This document shows positions 37,954 to 47,359 of a stretch of DNA of 64,000 nt, piece after piece. Within the stretch, counting starts at the first letter, position 1. Each line of letters starts with the position of its first letter. The notes below the pieces were generated by a model. It was not told where the DNA came from. It did not search any database and was given only the letters and a program-made list of their open reading frames with translations. This DNA comes from CAVWDU01 sp963840725 (GTDB lineage Bacteria; Pseudomonadota; Gammaproteobacteria; Pseudomonadales; Halieaceae), in NCBI GenBank assembly GCA_963840725.1, contig CAWIZY010000008.1:7431-71430 (forward strand), read 5' to 3'. The position numbers were made by a program, and so were the translations under genes.

Positions 37954-39783
37954 ATGAACAGCGATCAGCGAATCACATCGGTGCCTTGGCGCAGTGCTGT
38001 GCGTCAGCAAGCGCCGTGTCGGCACAGGCAGCAGACGAGACCGGCCGGCATCGAACACAATCCGCTGCGCAACGCCTACTTCGGTGAAACGCATATGCAT
38101 ACGGCTTTCTCGCTCGATGCCTATATTGGTGGCGCGCGCTTGATGCCGGCCGACAGCCTGAGGTTTGCCCGGGGTGAACCGGTGACCCTGCCGGACGGCA
38201 CCGTCATGCAACACAAACGACCGCTCGACTTCGCCGCCGTGACCGATCACGCCGAGTACATCGGCGAAATGTATTCGACGATGTACAAAGATGCGCCCGG
38301 CCACGATAACGATGATCTGAAGACCCTGCGTGCGATGACCGATATCGAGGAACGCCAGAAGTGGTTCTTCAAGTACGTCATCTCGTCCAACCGCTCTGCC
38401 AAGCCGAAGCACCCGCCGTTCTATGCCGGCCCGGCGACAACCCAAAGCGCCTGGGATGTCATCGTCCAGTCCGCCGAGGAGGCCAACGAGCCCGGCAAGT
38501 TCACGGCGATCATCGGCTTCGAATGGTCGGCAGCGCCAAACGGCGCCAATCTGCACCGCAACATCCTGTTCCGTGATGACAAGGTGCCGAAGACGGTACC
38601 CAGCTACATCGAGATCAACCAGGAAGAGAAGCTGTGGGAATGGATGGCCGAGCAGGAGGCAGCAGGGCGACACCTGTTGGCGATACCGCACAATTCGAAT
38701 GCCTCCAAGGGCCGCATGTTTCCCGACACCGACAGCTTTGGTGACCCGGTGGATCTCGACTATGCGCAGATGCGCCAGCATTTCGAACCGCTGATCGAGA
38801 TGATGCAGGTCAAGGGCAACTCCGAGGTACATCGCAAGTTCTGGGCGGCCGACGAGTTTGCCGATTTCGAGAACGCCGATTCGATCCAGAAGAATTCCGG
38901 GCGCACGTTTCACAAGGGCGATTTCGTGCGCGGTGGTCTGCAACGCGGCATTGCGATGGAAGCAGAACTGGGCGTCAACCCGTTCAAGTACGGTTTCATC
39001 GGCGGCACCGACAACCATAACGGCCTGATGTCCGCCGTGGCCGAGGACAGCTTCATCGGCGCACATGGTCCCGAGGATGGCACGGTCGAGCGGCGTCGTA
39101 CTGGCGATGTCCTCGGCTGGATCGATGGTAAGGACCTGTCGATCGGGTCAATCGGCGGGGTCTGGGCAACGGCGAACACGCGCGCCGCCATTTTCGACGC
39201 GATGAAGCGCCGCGAGACCTTCGCCACCTCCGGTCCGCGCATCAAGCTGCGGATGTTCGGTGGAGTCGGTCTCACAGCGCCGCAAGACCCGGTTGCCATG
39301 GTTACGGAGGGTTACCTGCTCGGCACCCACATGGGTGGCGATCTCCCGCCCAACCCCATGCCGCCGACTTTCACCGTGTTCGCCGAGAAGGACCCGCTGG
39401 GCGCCAATCTCGACCGCATCCAGATCATCAAGGGCTCGGTCAATATTCATGGCGACATCAACGAAGAGATTATCGATGTTGTCTGGTCTGGCGAGCGCTC
39501 CATCGACCCGGCCACCGGCAAGCTGCCCTCTGTCGGCAATACGGTCGACCTGAAAACGGCCAAATTCACTAATGCGATCGGCGTGCCGATGCTGATCGGC
39601 AGTTGGACCGATAAGGACTTCGATCCTTCCGAGGGTGCTTTTTACTACGCGCGCGCCATCGAGATTCCGACGCCGCGCTGGAGCACCTATGATGCCGTGC
39701 GAAACCAACTGCCGCTGCTTGATGACGTACCAGCCACGATACAGGAGCGCGCCTGGGGTTCGCCGATCTGGTACCGGCCTTGA
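37954..39783 (+). CDS. DUF3604 family exported protein (PHP-like)
   Basis: A 609-residue protein from ATG 37954 with ribosome binding site gaggattagg. The DUF3604 domain starts at NPLRNAYFGETHMHTAFSLD (residue about 36) and includes DFAAVTDHAEYIGEMY, GFEWSAAPNGANLHRNILF, IPHNSNASKG and GFIGGTDNHNG; the repeated His/Asp pairs suggest a PHP-type metal centre. In the used frame the first 35 residues look unnatural, whereas another frame reads ASASAVSAQAADETG, a signal-peptide end, so one or two indels probably sit before 38060. Function of the family is not established. It often accompanies sulfatases. Confidence 0.85.
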   Translation: MNSDQRITSVPWRSAVRQQAPCRHRQQTRPAGIEHNPLRNAYFGETHMHTAFSLDAYIGGARLMPADSLRFARGEPVTLPDGTVMQHKRPLDFAAVTDHAEYIGEMYSTMYKDAPGHDNDDLKTLRAMTDIEERQKWFFKYVISSNRSAKPKHPPFYAGPATTQSAWDVIVQSAEEANEPGKFTAIIGFEWSAAPNGANLHRNILFRDDKVPKTVPSYIEINQEEKLWEWMAEQEAAGRHLLAIPHNSNASKGRMFPDTDSFGDPVDLDYAQMRQHFEPLIEMMQVKGNSEVHRKFWAADEFADFENADSIQKNSGRTFHKGDFVRGGLQRGIAMEAELGVNPFKYGFIGGTDNHNGLMSAVAEDSFIGAHGPEDGTVERRRTGDVLGWIDGKDLSIGSIGGVWATANTRAAIFDAMKRRETFATSGPRIKLRMFGGVGLTAPQDPVAMVTEGYLLGTHMGGDLPPNPMPPTFTVFAEKDPLGANLDRIQIIKGSVNIHGDINEEIIDVVWSGERSIDPATGKLPSVGNTVDLKTAKFTNAIGVPMLIGSWTDKDFDPSEGAFYYARAIEIPTPRWSTYDAVRNQLPLLDDVPATIQERAWGSPIWYRP

Positions 39784-39811
39784 CCATTAGCGCTGCATAG
39801 AGTGCCTTGCT

Positions 39812-40804
39812 ATGTTTTGCGCCGACAAAAATGATAAGCAACGCTTAACGATAAGACAGCGATCGTGCGCCACTCTCTGGCTTGTTCTGAGTCTCGTTGC
39901 AGTTTCAGCAAATGCTGAAGAAGGTGGATCCGGTCACTACGTGCCCGGATCGTTCGCGTCTTTCATGGATGGGGTCTCACCGACAGAGACCCTTATCGCG
40001 CGGATCAATATGCTGCATTACGAGGGCGAGGTCACGGCAAACCGGGCGCTGCCTATCGCGGGTCTGTCGGCGATTAATGCTGACGCGAAGTCGACAGCAG
40101 TCGGTCTTACCGTGTTCTGGCGTCCGGAATGGGGCGCCATCGGTGAGAAATGGAGCTATGGCATGAGCGCCACATTGCCCCTGGTCGACATCAAGGTCTC
40201 CGCCGACGTGGCCTCGGGTATCGGCACCGCACGGCGCACCGATAACGAGCAAGGCCTGGGTGACGCCATCCTGATCCCGTTGATGTTCAACTACAACGTC
40301 AATCCGGATTTAAATATCAATATGCGCCTCAGCGCCTACGCACCCACGGGCAGCTACGAGGTTGGCCGATTGGCCAATACCGGCAAGAATTTCTGGTCTG
40401 TCGAGCCCACGCTGGCCATGATGTACTTCGGTCAGAAGAACGGTATTGAGGTCTCCGTATTCGGCGGCCTTACGATGAACGAGGAAAACCCGGACACACT
40501 TTACAAGTCTGGCAACCAGTTCCATCTGGACGGCACACTGGCGCAACACTTTCCCTTCGGCGGCGGCCTCGCCAGCGTCGGCGTGACCGGTTACTACTAC
40601 AAGCAGGTGACCGGGGATAGCGGCGCAGGGGCTACCTTAGGCGATTTCAAGGCCAAGACGGTGGGAATCGGGCCGAGTGTTTCCTACATCCGTAAACTCA
40701 ACGGCCATGAATTGCTGGCTGAGCTGAAATGGCTGCATGAAACGACCACACAGAACCGACTCGAGGGCGACACCGTCTTTCTCAAGGCGATGCTCAAGTT
40801 CTGA
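39812..40804 (+). CDS. Outer-membrane beta-barrel protein of the MetA-pathway/phenol-degradation type (PF13557)
   Basis: A 330-residue precursor with a signal peptide cleaved after about residue 35 (VSANA). The body is built of alternating short beta strands separated by Gly and Asn turns. It contains GYEFR-free but typical segments such as NMRLSAYAPTGSYEVGRLAN, NTGKNFWSVEPTLAMMY and a C-terminal Phe (FLKAMLKF) expected for outer-membrane insertion. Related proteins lie near aromatic degradation genes and may pass hydrophobic compounds. It follows the DUF3604 gene by 28 nt and likely shares its transcript. Confidence 0.75.
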   Translation: MFCADKNDKQRLTIRQRSCATLWLVLSLVAVSANAEEGGSGHYVPGSFASFMDGVSPTETLIARINMLHYEGEVTANRALPIAGLSAINADAKSTAVGLTVFWRPEWGAIGEKWSYGMSATLPLVDIKVSADVASGIGTARRTDNEQGLGDAILIPLMFNYNVNPDLNINMRLSAYAPTGSYEVGRLANTGKNFWSVEPTLAMMYFGQKNGIEVSVFGGLTMNEENPDTLYKSGNQFHLDGTLAQHFPFGGGLASVGVTGYYYKQVTGDSGAGATLGDFKAKTVGIGPSVSYIRKLNGHELLAELKWLHETTTQNRLEGDTVFLKAMLKF

Positions 40805-40890
40805 GTTGTGGCAGGAAGAACGCGAATCCGTTACCAGCTTGTTTGGGCTCCCCGTGGCATAGGATGGATAGTTACTTGGGTATTGATAAA

Positions 40891-40908
40891 GGTAACATAT
40901 ATGTTACC
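40891..40908. promoter_or_regulatory. Perfect 18-bp palindrome, likely HigA-type operator
   Basis: ggtaacatatatgttacc is a perfect inverted repeat 11 nt before the ATG at 40920. Antitoxins of this class repress their own promoter by binding such palindromes, and the central TATATG overlaps a plausible -10 region. Confidence 0.7.
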
Positions 40909-40919
40909 ATGTGCATCAC

Positions 40920-41252
40920 ATGACAGAGGTTAGATAACACCTCGATAGCGAGGGATACAGTCCTTATGCCAAATGGTTCGATCGTCTGCATGTGGCCGCC
41001 GCAGTCAAAGTGGCGACAGGCGTCCATAGGATGGAGCAGGGTAATTTCTCCAATGTGAAAGGTGTAGGTGCCGGCGTCTATGAGTACCGAATCGATTCTG
41101 GTCCTGGCTATCGGATCTACTTTGGCAAGGATGGGGACCGGTTGGTGATATTGCTCGCGGGTGGTACCAAGAAGCGCCAGGATGCAGACATTGCTGCTGC
41201 AAAAGGGTACTGGAGCGACTATAAGCGCCGGAGACGGCAAGAGGTGACATGA
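40920..41252 (+). CDS. HigB/RelE-like toxin with an in-frame stop at codon 6
   Basis: Reads as a phage-derived Gp49/HigB-like toxin (PF05973): DSEGYSPYAKWFDRL, RMEQGNFSNVKGVGAGVYEY, GPGYRIYFGKDGDRLVIL, GGTKKRQDADI. These toxins cleave mRNA on the ribosome. The natural start appears to be ATG 40920 (MTEVR), but codon 6 is TAA (40935-40937) and the homologous sequence continues in frame after it. A GTG at 40992 would give an 86-residue product lacking the first part of the fold. Either a nonsense mutation or a base error. Its stop overlaps the antitoxin start. Confidence 0.82.
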
Positions 41253-41575
41253 TGGCTTTGACGAAAGATTTTAAGGACACCATACAGGCACGCGCCCAGC
41301 GGGATCCAGCGTTTCGCAAGGCTCTGCTTCAGGAAGGGGTCGAATGCTTGCTGGCCGATGATGTCGATACCGGCAAGGCGGTGCTGCGCGACTACATCAA
41401 CGCGACCATCGGGTTTGAGGAGCTGTCCAGGGTTTTCGGCAAATCGAGCAAGAGCCTCATGCGCATGTTCGGGCCGAAAGGGAATCCCCAGGCGAGCAAC
41501 TTGTTCGCGGTCATCCATAATCTGCAGGAGCAGGAGGGGATACACCTGGAAGTCAAAGCCCGGAAGGTAGCCTAG
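41249..41575 (+). CDS. HigA-like antitoxin
   Basis: A 108-residue helix-turn-helix antitoxin: FKDTIQARAQRDPAFRKALL, GKAVLRDYINATIGFEELSR, then the DNA-binding helix FGKSSKSLMRMFGPKGNPQA. It neutralises the upstream toxin and represses the operon, probably through the palindrome at 40891. Start at the ATGATG (41249), overlapping the toxin stop. Toxin-first order is typical of higBA-type pairs. The frame is intact. Confidence 0.88.
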   Translation: MMALTKDFKDTIQARAQRDPAFRKALLQEGVECLLADDVDTGKAVLRDYINATIGFEELSRVFGKSSKSLMRMFGPKGNPQASNLFAVIHNLQEQEGIHLEVKARKVA

Positions 41576-41904
41576 AGTGCGGTGTGGCGGTGCTCAATCT
41601 GCAAATTTTTCGAGTATTTTGAAGGATTTTCTGAGCATGATATTTTTCATGGTATCGCCGTTTATCAGGAAAATAAGCCATAGATAATAAAAGATAAAAA
41701 TTGCTTATTGATAATCGAGTGGGAGTGACCGGAATTGCCAGGCGATTCCCGGCACCGGCTGGTATTTGAAGGTATTTCAGCGGCGACAGTCAGAAGTTTA
41801 TTGTTGAATGTTGCGTGACGTCGTCGTTACCATGTCGCCATGGCCAACGCCGACGGTCTTCTGGATAATAAGGGTTCTCATCTGCCCGCGAAATTGGAAA
41901 TTCC
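41576..41904. other. Gene-free junction of islands 1 and 2
   Basis: AT-rich 330 nt. 41610-41713 is a conserved island right end: it aligns over about 100 nt with 49400-49501 (shared tracts such as catggtat and attgataat) and runs into attachment copy B. After copy B the 41-nt left-end motif similar to that behind guaA follows. Roughly 150 nt then lead to the JetA start, where the jet promoter should lie; I see no clear -35/-10 pair. Confidence 0.7.
41714..41728. repeat. guaA attachment site, copy B
   Basis: ATCGAGTGGGAGTGA, identical to the guaA terminus at 35925. It marks the right end of island 1 and the left end of island 2. Confidence 0.85.
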
Positions 41905-43357
41905 TTGAGCCTCGATTTTTCCACACTTATTCAGCTGCGCAGGAGCCACCCGGGCTGGCGCTTGCTGCTGGCCGACCACGCGCCGCTGATCGCGAGTTTC
42001 CTGCAGCGGGCCTTCATCGAGCCCAATATCCGGGTCATGTCGCAGCCGGAGCTGGAGTCGCGCCTGGAAGATGTGTTGTTTGACTTGCGTGAAGCCCAGG
42101 GCCAGGACGCCTTTCCCCGCAATGCCCACGACTATCTTGATGACTGGGCTCAAAATGAGCGCGGCTGGCTGCGCAAATTCTACCCGCCCGGCTCCGACGA
42201 GGCACACTTCGACCTGACACCCGCCACCGAAAAAGCGATCGCCTGGCTTGAGTCTCTGGCGCAGCGTGCCTTCATTGGCACCGAGTCGAGGCTGATGATG
42301 GTGTTCGAACTGCTGCGCCAGATGGTCTCCGGCAGCGAAGCTGACGCCGCCAGCCGAATAGAGCAGTTAGAGCAGCGACGGGACGAGATCGACCGCGAAA
42401 TCGAGCGGGTCCGCGCCGGGGAGATCGCCCTGCTGGACGACACCGCGCTAAGAGATCGCTTTCAGCAGGCCAGCGGCACGGCGCGAGAACTGCTCAGCGA
42501 CTTCCGCGAGGTCGAGCACAATTTTCGCATCCTGGACGCGCGGTGCGCGAACGCATTGCCACTTGGGAAGGCGGCAAGGGGGAGCTGCTGGAGCAGGTAT
42601 TCGGTGAACGCGATGCTATCGCCGACTCCGACCAGGGCAAGAGCTTCCACGCCTTCTGGGATTTTCTGATGTCGCCGGCGCGGCAGGAAGATCTAGCGCA
42701 GTTACTGAAGCGAACGCTGGCGCTCGAAGCTGATCGCAGCGACTTCAACCCGACACCCGGCTGTTAACGCATCCACTACGACTGGCTGGAGGCCGGTGAA
42801 CACACCCAACGCACGGTGGCCCGCCTGTCGGAGCAACTTCGCCGGTACCTTGACGACCAGGCCTGGCTGGAAAACAGGCGCATCATGACATTGATTCATG
42901 GCATTGAACGCCAGTGCGGTGGAACTGCAGGGAACAGACGCCGGCGGGAACTTCACGGCACCGATGACACCTCGCCTGCCGTCGAACAGTTGCCATGGAG
43001 CGGCCGCTGTACACCCCACCGCTTAAACCCTGTATCAGCCAACAGGTGCTCGAAGAAGGCGTGATGCGGTCGACGCCACGATGCACTGTTCGAGCAAGTT
43101 TACGTCGACAAGACACGCCTCGCGGCGCATGTTCGTCAGGCCCTGCAGACCCGCGATCAAATCGCGCTGACGCCGAGTGCTGGAAACCCACCCCCTCGAA
43201 CAGGGTCTGGCCGAACTGGTCGCCTATCTGAGCCTGGCCGCCGACGACGGCAAGGCGGCTGATCGACGATGAACGCTCTGAAATGATACATGGACCGACG
43301 AGAACGGCGCTCAACGACAGGCCACCCTGCCCACGTGTGATATTTGTCAGGCCCTAA
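41905..43357 (+). CDS. jetA: Wadjet protein JetA (DUF3375, kleisin-like), frameshifted
   Basis: JetA is the kleisin-like subunit of the Wadjet SMC complex that recognises and helps cleave plasmids. From TTG 41905 the DUF3375 sequence begins LIQLRRSHPGWRLLLADH and AFIEPNIRVMSQPELESRLE. It continues in other frames with RERIATWEGGKGELLEQVFG, FHAFWDFLMSPARQEDLAQL, RIHYDWLEAGEHTQRTVARL, ERPLYTPPLKPCISQQ, and ends VIFVRP at 43357. Total about 484 residues, normal for the family. At least five indels break it between 42530 and 43350. Decay versus error is open. Confidence 0.82.
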
Positions 43358-43361
43358 TACG

Positions 43362-43990
43362 ATGAACGCAATCGAAGCCGATACACAACAGCTCTCGCCA
43401 CTGCTCTATCGCTCTGTTCAAGGGCGTCCTGTACCAGGAGCGGAGTCCGGCTTTGGCAGGGCTTGATCGAGCTCAGGCCCCGGTGCGGGATTATATTGCC
43501 GTGCTGGGTCTGGAGCTGATGTTCGACGAAGCCGAAGGCTATGCCTATTTGCGTCAGCGCCTGCCGCTCGAGGGTGAAACCGAACTGCCGCGCCTGGTTG
43601 GCACGCCGACAACTGGGTCTATCCCGGTGAGCCTGCTGCTGCGGTACTGCTGCGCAAAAAGCTGGCCGAGCACGACGCCGGCGGTGCGGACACCGCGGCT
43701 GATCCTTAATCGCGGACGAATTGTTGAAATGATACGGGTCTTTCTGCCCGATACCGGCCCAACGAGGCTCAAGCTCATGGACCAGATCGACGCCCATATC
43801 AACAAAGTGGTCGAACTCGGTTTTCTGCGCCGGCGGTTGCGCGGCCAGGACGCAGATGATCGAAATGCGCCGCATTCTCAAAGCCTTTGTCGACGCCCAG
43901 TGGCTGGCCGAATTTGACAACCGACTGCAGGAGTACCGGCGAGCTATGCGCCGGCGACAGGAGAGCGCCCATGCAGAACCCAGCACTTGA
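43362..43990 (+). CDS. jetB: Wadjet protein JetB (DUF4194, MukE-like), frameshifted
   Basis: JetB is the MukE/MksE-like partner (tandem winged helix) of JetA. Fragments read MNAIEADTQQLSPLLYRS, LFKGVLYQERSPALAG, VRDYIAVLGLELMFDEAEGY, RLPLEGETELPRLV, RLILNRGRIVEMIRVFLPD, LMDQIDAHINKVVELGFLRR and MRRILKAFVDAQWLAEFDNR, stopping at 43988. Total about 209 residues. Indels lie near 43415, 43610-43680 and 43855. The 3' end overlaps jetC by 20 nt. ATG 43362 follows the JetA stop by 4 nt. Confidence 0.8.
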
Positions 43991-46900
43991 CTTCGCTGAA
44001 TCCAACGAACGCGCTGGCGGGATTCCGCCTGCACCGATCGAGATGTACAACTGGGGCACCTTTCGACAACAAGGTCTGGCGTATGCTCGAACCGCAACGG
44101 CGAAAACAGCCCTGCTCACCGGCGATATCGGTTCCGGAAAGTCGACCCTGGTCGATGCCATCACCACATTGCTGGTACCGGCCCAGCGCGTCGCCTACAA
44201 CAAAGCCGCCGGGGCCGAGGTCCGGGAACGGACGCTGCGATCTTATGTGCTGGGCTATTACAAATCGGAACGCGGCGACACCGGCCATGTCTGCCAAGCC
44301 GGTTGCGCTGCGTGATCACAACAGTTATTCCGTCATGCTGGGGGATTTCCATAACGAGGGCTATCGATCAGCACGTAACGCTGGCGCAGGTTTTCTGGAT
44401 CAAGGGACAGCAGTGGCCAACCGGCGCGCTTTTATGTGGTCTGCCGACCGGTCGCTCTGGCATTGCCACCGATTTCGCAGGTTTCGGCAGCGAGATCAAC
44501 GGGTTGCGCAAGCGGCTGCGCGAACGCCAGTATATGAGGTCCGTTCGACAGCTTTCCTCCCTATGAGGCCGGCCTTCCGCCGCCGTTTCGGCATCGACAA
44601 TGAACAGGCGCTGGAGCTGTTCCATCAGACCGTATCGATGAAGTCGGTCGGCAACCTTACCGAATTCGTGCGCGAGCACATGCTGGAGGCCTTTCGACGG
44701 TGGCAGCCGCGCATCGAGGCGCTGGTCGGCCATTTCGAAGACCTCAACCGGGCTCACGAGGCGGTGCTGAAGGCCACGCGGCCAGGTCGAACGGCTGACG
44801 CCGCTGGTGCAGGATAGCGACCGCCACCGTGAAGTTGCCGACAAGAGCCGCTACTGGCGCGATTGCCGAGACGGTCTTCGTTTCTACTTCGCCGGCCTGA
44901 AAGCGGGCCTGCTCGATAAGCGTCTGTTCAGGCTCGGCGAAGAGGCCAGCCGGCTGCAAGCGCGCGCAAAGCAACAGTCCGAGCGGCGTCGGCATCAGTT
45001 CGGCGACAGGGACTCGCTCAAGAGCGCGATTGCCGCCAATGGCGGCGATCGACTGGAGCGGCTTTCGGCCGAGATCGGCGAACGCGGCGCCGAGTTGCGC
45101 AAGCGCCGCGAACGCGCGGATCGGTATACCGAGCTGGCTGATCAGCTCGAACTCACCCGGGCTGCATCCCTCGAACAATTTCTGAACAACCGCGTCACTG
45201 TGCAGCAACGCCTGGCGGCGACAGGCGAGCGCGAAAGTGAGCTGCAGAACGCCAGTGTCGATCGGGCGGTCGAACTGCGTCGGCTGAGAATTGACCACGA
45301 AGCTCTGGATACAGAGCTGACGTCGCTGCGTCAGCGCCGCAGCAATATCGACGCGCGCCAGATTCTGGTCCGCCGCACCCTGTGTGAGGCCCTCGACTTT
45401 GAGGAAGCTGACATGCCCTTTGCGGGGGAGCTGATTCAGGTGCGTGAATCCGAAGCCGCCTGGGAAGGCGTCGCCGAACGACTGCTGCACAACTTCGGTC
45501 TGTCGTTGCTGGTACCCGAGCACCTCTATGCGCAAGTCGCACAATGGGTCGATCGCACCCACCTCAAGGGGCGCCTGGTCTACTACCGAGTAGGCACCGA
45601 CCGTGGCGTCGGCCCTGACCAGACCCAGCCCGACTCACTGGTAGGCAAGCTCGAAATCAAGCCGAACAGCAGTTTCTATCCCTGGCTGGAGCGGGAACTG
45701 GCCAGACGTTTCGATTACATTTGCTGCGACTCGCTGGAGCGTTTTCGGCGTGAACATCGTGCGGTGACTCGAGCCGGCCAGCTCAAGGCTGGTGGCCAGC
45801 GCCACGAAAAGGACGACCGCCACCGCCTGGATGACCGCAGCCGCTACGTGCTGGGCTGGAGCAACGAAGCCAAGATCGCGGCGCTGGAAAAGAGTGCACA
45901 GGAGCTGGAGCGGGCCATCCAGACCTCGGCTGCGCAATGGGGGAATGTACAGAACCTCATCCGCGAACTCGGCGACGAGAAATCCCGTCTCGACCAGATC
46001 GGTATGTTTACCGACTTCGATGAGCTCGACTGGGCCCAGCTGTCACGGGCCATCGCCGATCTGGAACGAGAGCGACAGGTGCTCGAGGCGAGCTCAGACA
46101 CACTGAAAACGCTCAACACCCAGCTCCTCGCGCTCGAGGCCGCGATCGCCGAAACCGAGCGGCTACTGGCGGAGCTCAACAGTGAGCTGGCACGCAACGA
46201 TGAAAAACAGGTTCAGGTTCGGGACTTGCTCGAAGCGTGCCGCCAACAACTCGAAGCCTGCCCGGCCGAAACGCGCGCCATCCTTGATGCCGAGTTGGAG
46301 CCACTGCGCACGGAGGCCCTCGGTGAACAGCAGGTGACGGTCGAGTCCTGCGACAACCGCGAGCGGGAAATGCGAGAATGGCTGCAGGCGAAGGTCGATG
46401 CAGAGGACAAGCGTCTGCAGCGCCTGGAGCAGGGTATCGTCGCCGCTATGCAGGATTATCGCCACGCGTATCCACTCGATACACAGGAAGTCGATGCTCG
46501 CCTGGAAGCCGCCGACGAGTACCGGCTGATGTTGGCGCAGTTGCGCGCCGACGATCTGCCGCGCTTCGCCGAGCGCTTCAAGACGCTGCTGAACGAGAAT
46601 ACTATCCGCGAGGTCGCCGGGTTCCAGTCCAAGCTGAAGAGTGAGCGCCAGACTATCCAGGAAAGGATTGATCGCATCAACCAGTCGCTGGCCGACATTG
46701 AGTACAACCCCGGACGCTACATCCTGCTCGAAGCCCAGCTGAACCAGGATCCCGAGATTCGCGATTTCCAGCAGCAGCTGCGGGCCTGCACCGAGGGCAG
46801 CCTCACCGGCTCTGAACAGGAGCAATACGCCGAATCCAAGTTCCTTCAGGTAAAGGCGATTATCGACCGTCTGCGCGGACGCGAGGGCACCACCGAGTTG

Positions 46901-47359
46901 GACCGGCGCTGGACGCGCAAGGTAACGGACGTGCGCAACTGGTTCCAGTTCGCCGCCTCGGAACGCTGGCAGGAAGACGACAGTGAACACGAGCACTACA
47001 CCGATTCCGGTGGCAAGTCCGGCGGCCAGAAGGAGAAGCTTGCCTACACCGTGCTCGCGGCCAGCCTCGCCTACCAGTTCGGTCTCGAATGGGGCGCCGT
47101 GCGCTCCAGGAGCTTCCGCTTTGTGGTGATCGACGAGGCCTTTGGTCGCGGCTCGGACGAGTCGGCGCGCTACGGCCTGGAATTGTTCAAGCGCCTGCAT
47201 CTGCAGTTGCTGGTCGTTACGCCGCTGCAGAAGATCCATATTATAGAGCCTTTCGTGGCCAGCGTCGGCTTTGTGCACAACCCGGAGGGGCGCGACTCCC
47301 AGGTGCGCAATCTCAGCATCGAGGAGTACCGAGCCGAGCGCGAGGCCCGTTCGGCATGA
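43971..47359 (+). CDS. jetC: Wadjet SMC-like ATPase JetC (frameshifts in the first 830 nt)
   Basis: JetC is the MukB/SbcC-like ATPase motor that extrudes DNA. From ATG 43971 (ribosome binding site aggag) it shows EMYNWGTF, Walker A TGDIGSGKSTLVDAITTLL at about 44118, and RTLRSYVLGYYKSER. Frameshifts occur near 44030-44080, 44285, 44450-44530 and 44790. From 44807 the frame is open for 850 residues: long coiled coils, then the signature-like GGKSGGQKEKLAYTVLAA, Walker B FRFVVIDEAFGRGSDES and VTPLQKIHIIEPFV. Total about 1,130 residues. The stop overlaps jetD (ATGA). Confidence 0.9.

Larger units (their letters stand above)
35940..41728. mobile_element. guaA-associated genomic island 1
   Basis: 5.8 kb bounded by direct repeats of the guaA terminus (copies A and B). 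Cargo: a broken sulfatase, DUF3604 protein, outer-membrane barrel and a HigBA-like toxin-antitoxin pair at the right end. The first 277 nt after guaA hold no gene. No integrase is present inside, so mobility would need one supplied elsewhere or already lost. Boundaries are read directly from the repeats; transfer is inferred. Confidence 0.7.
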
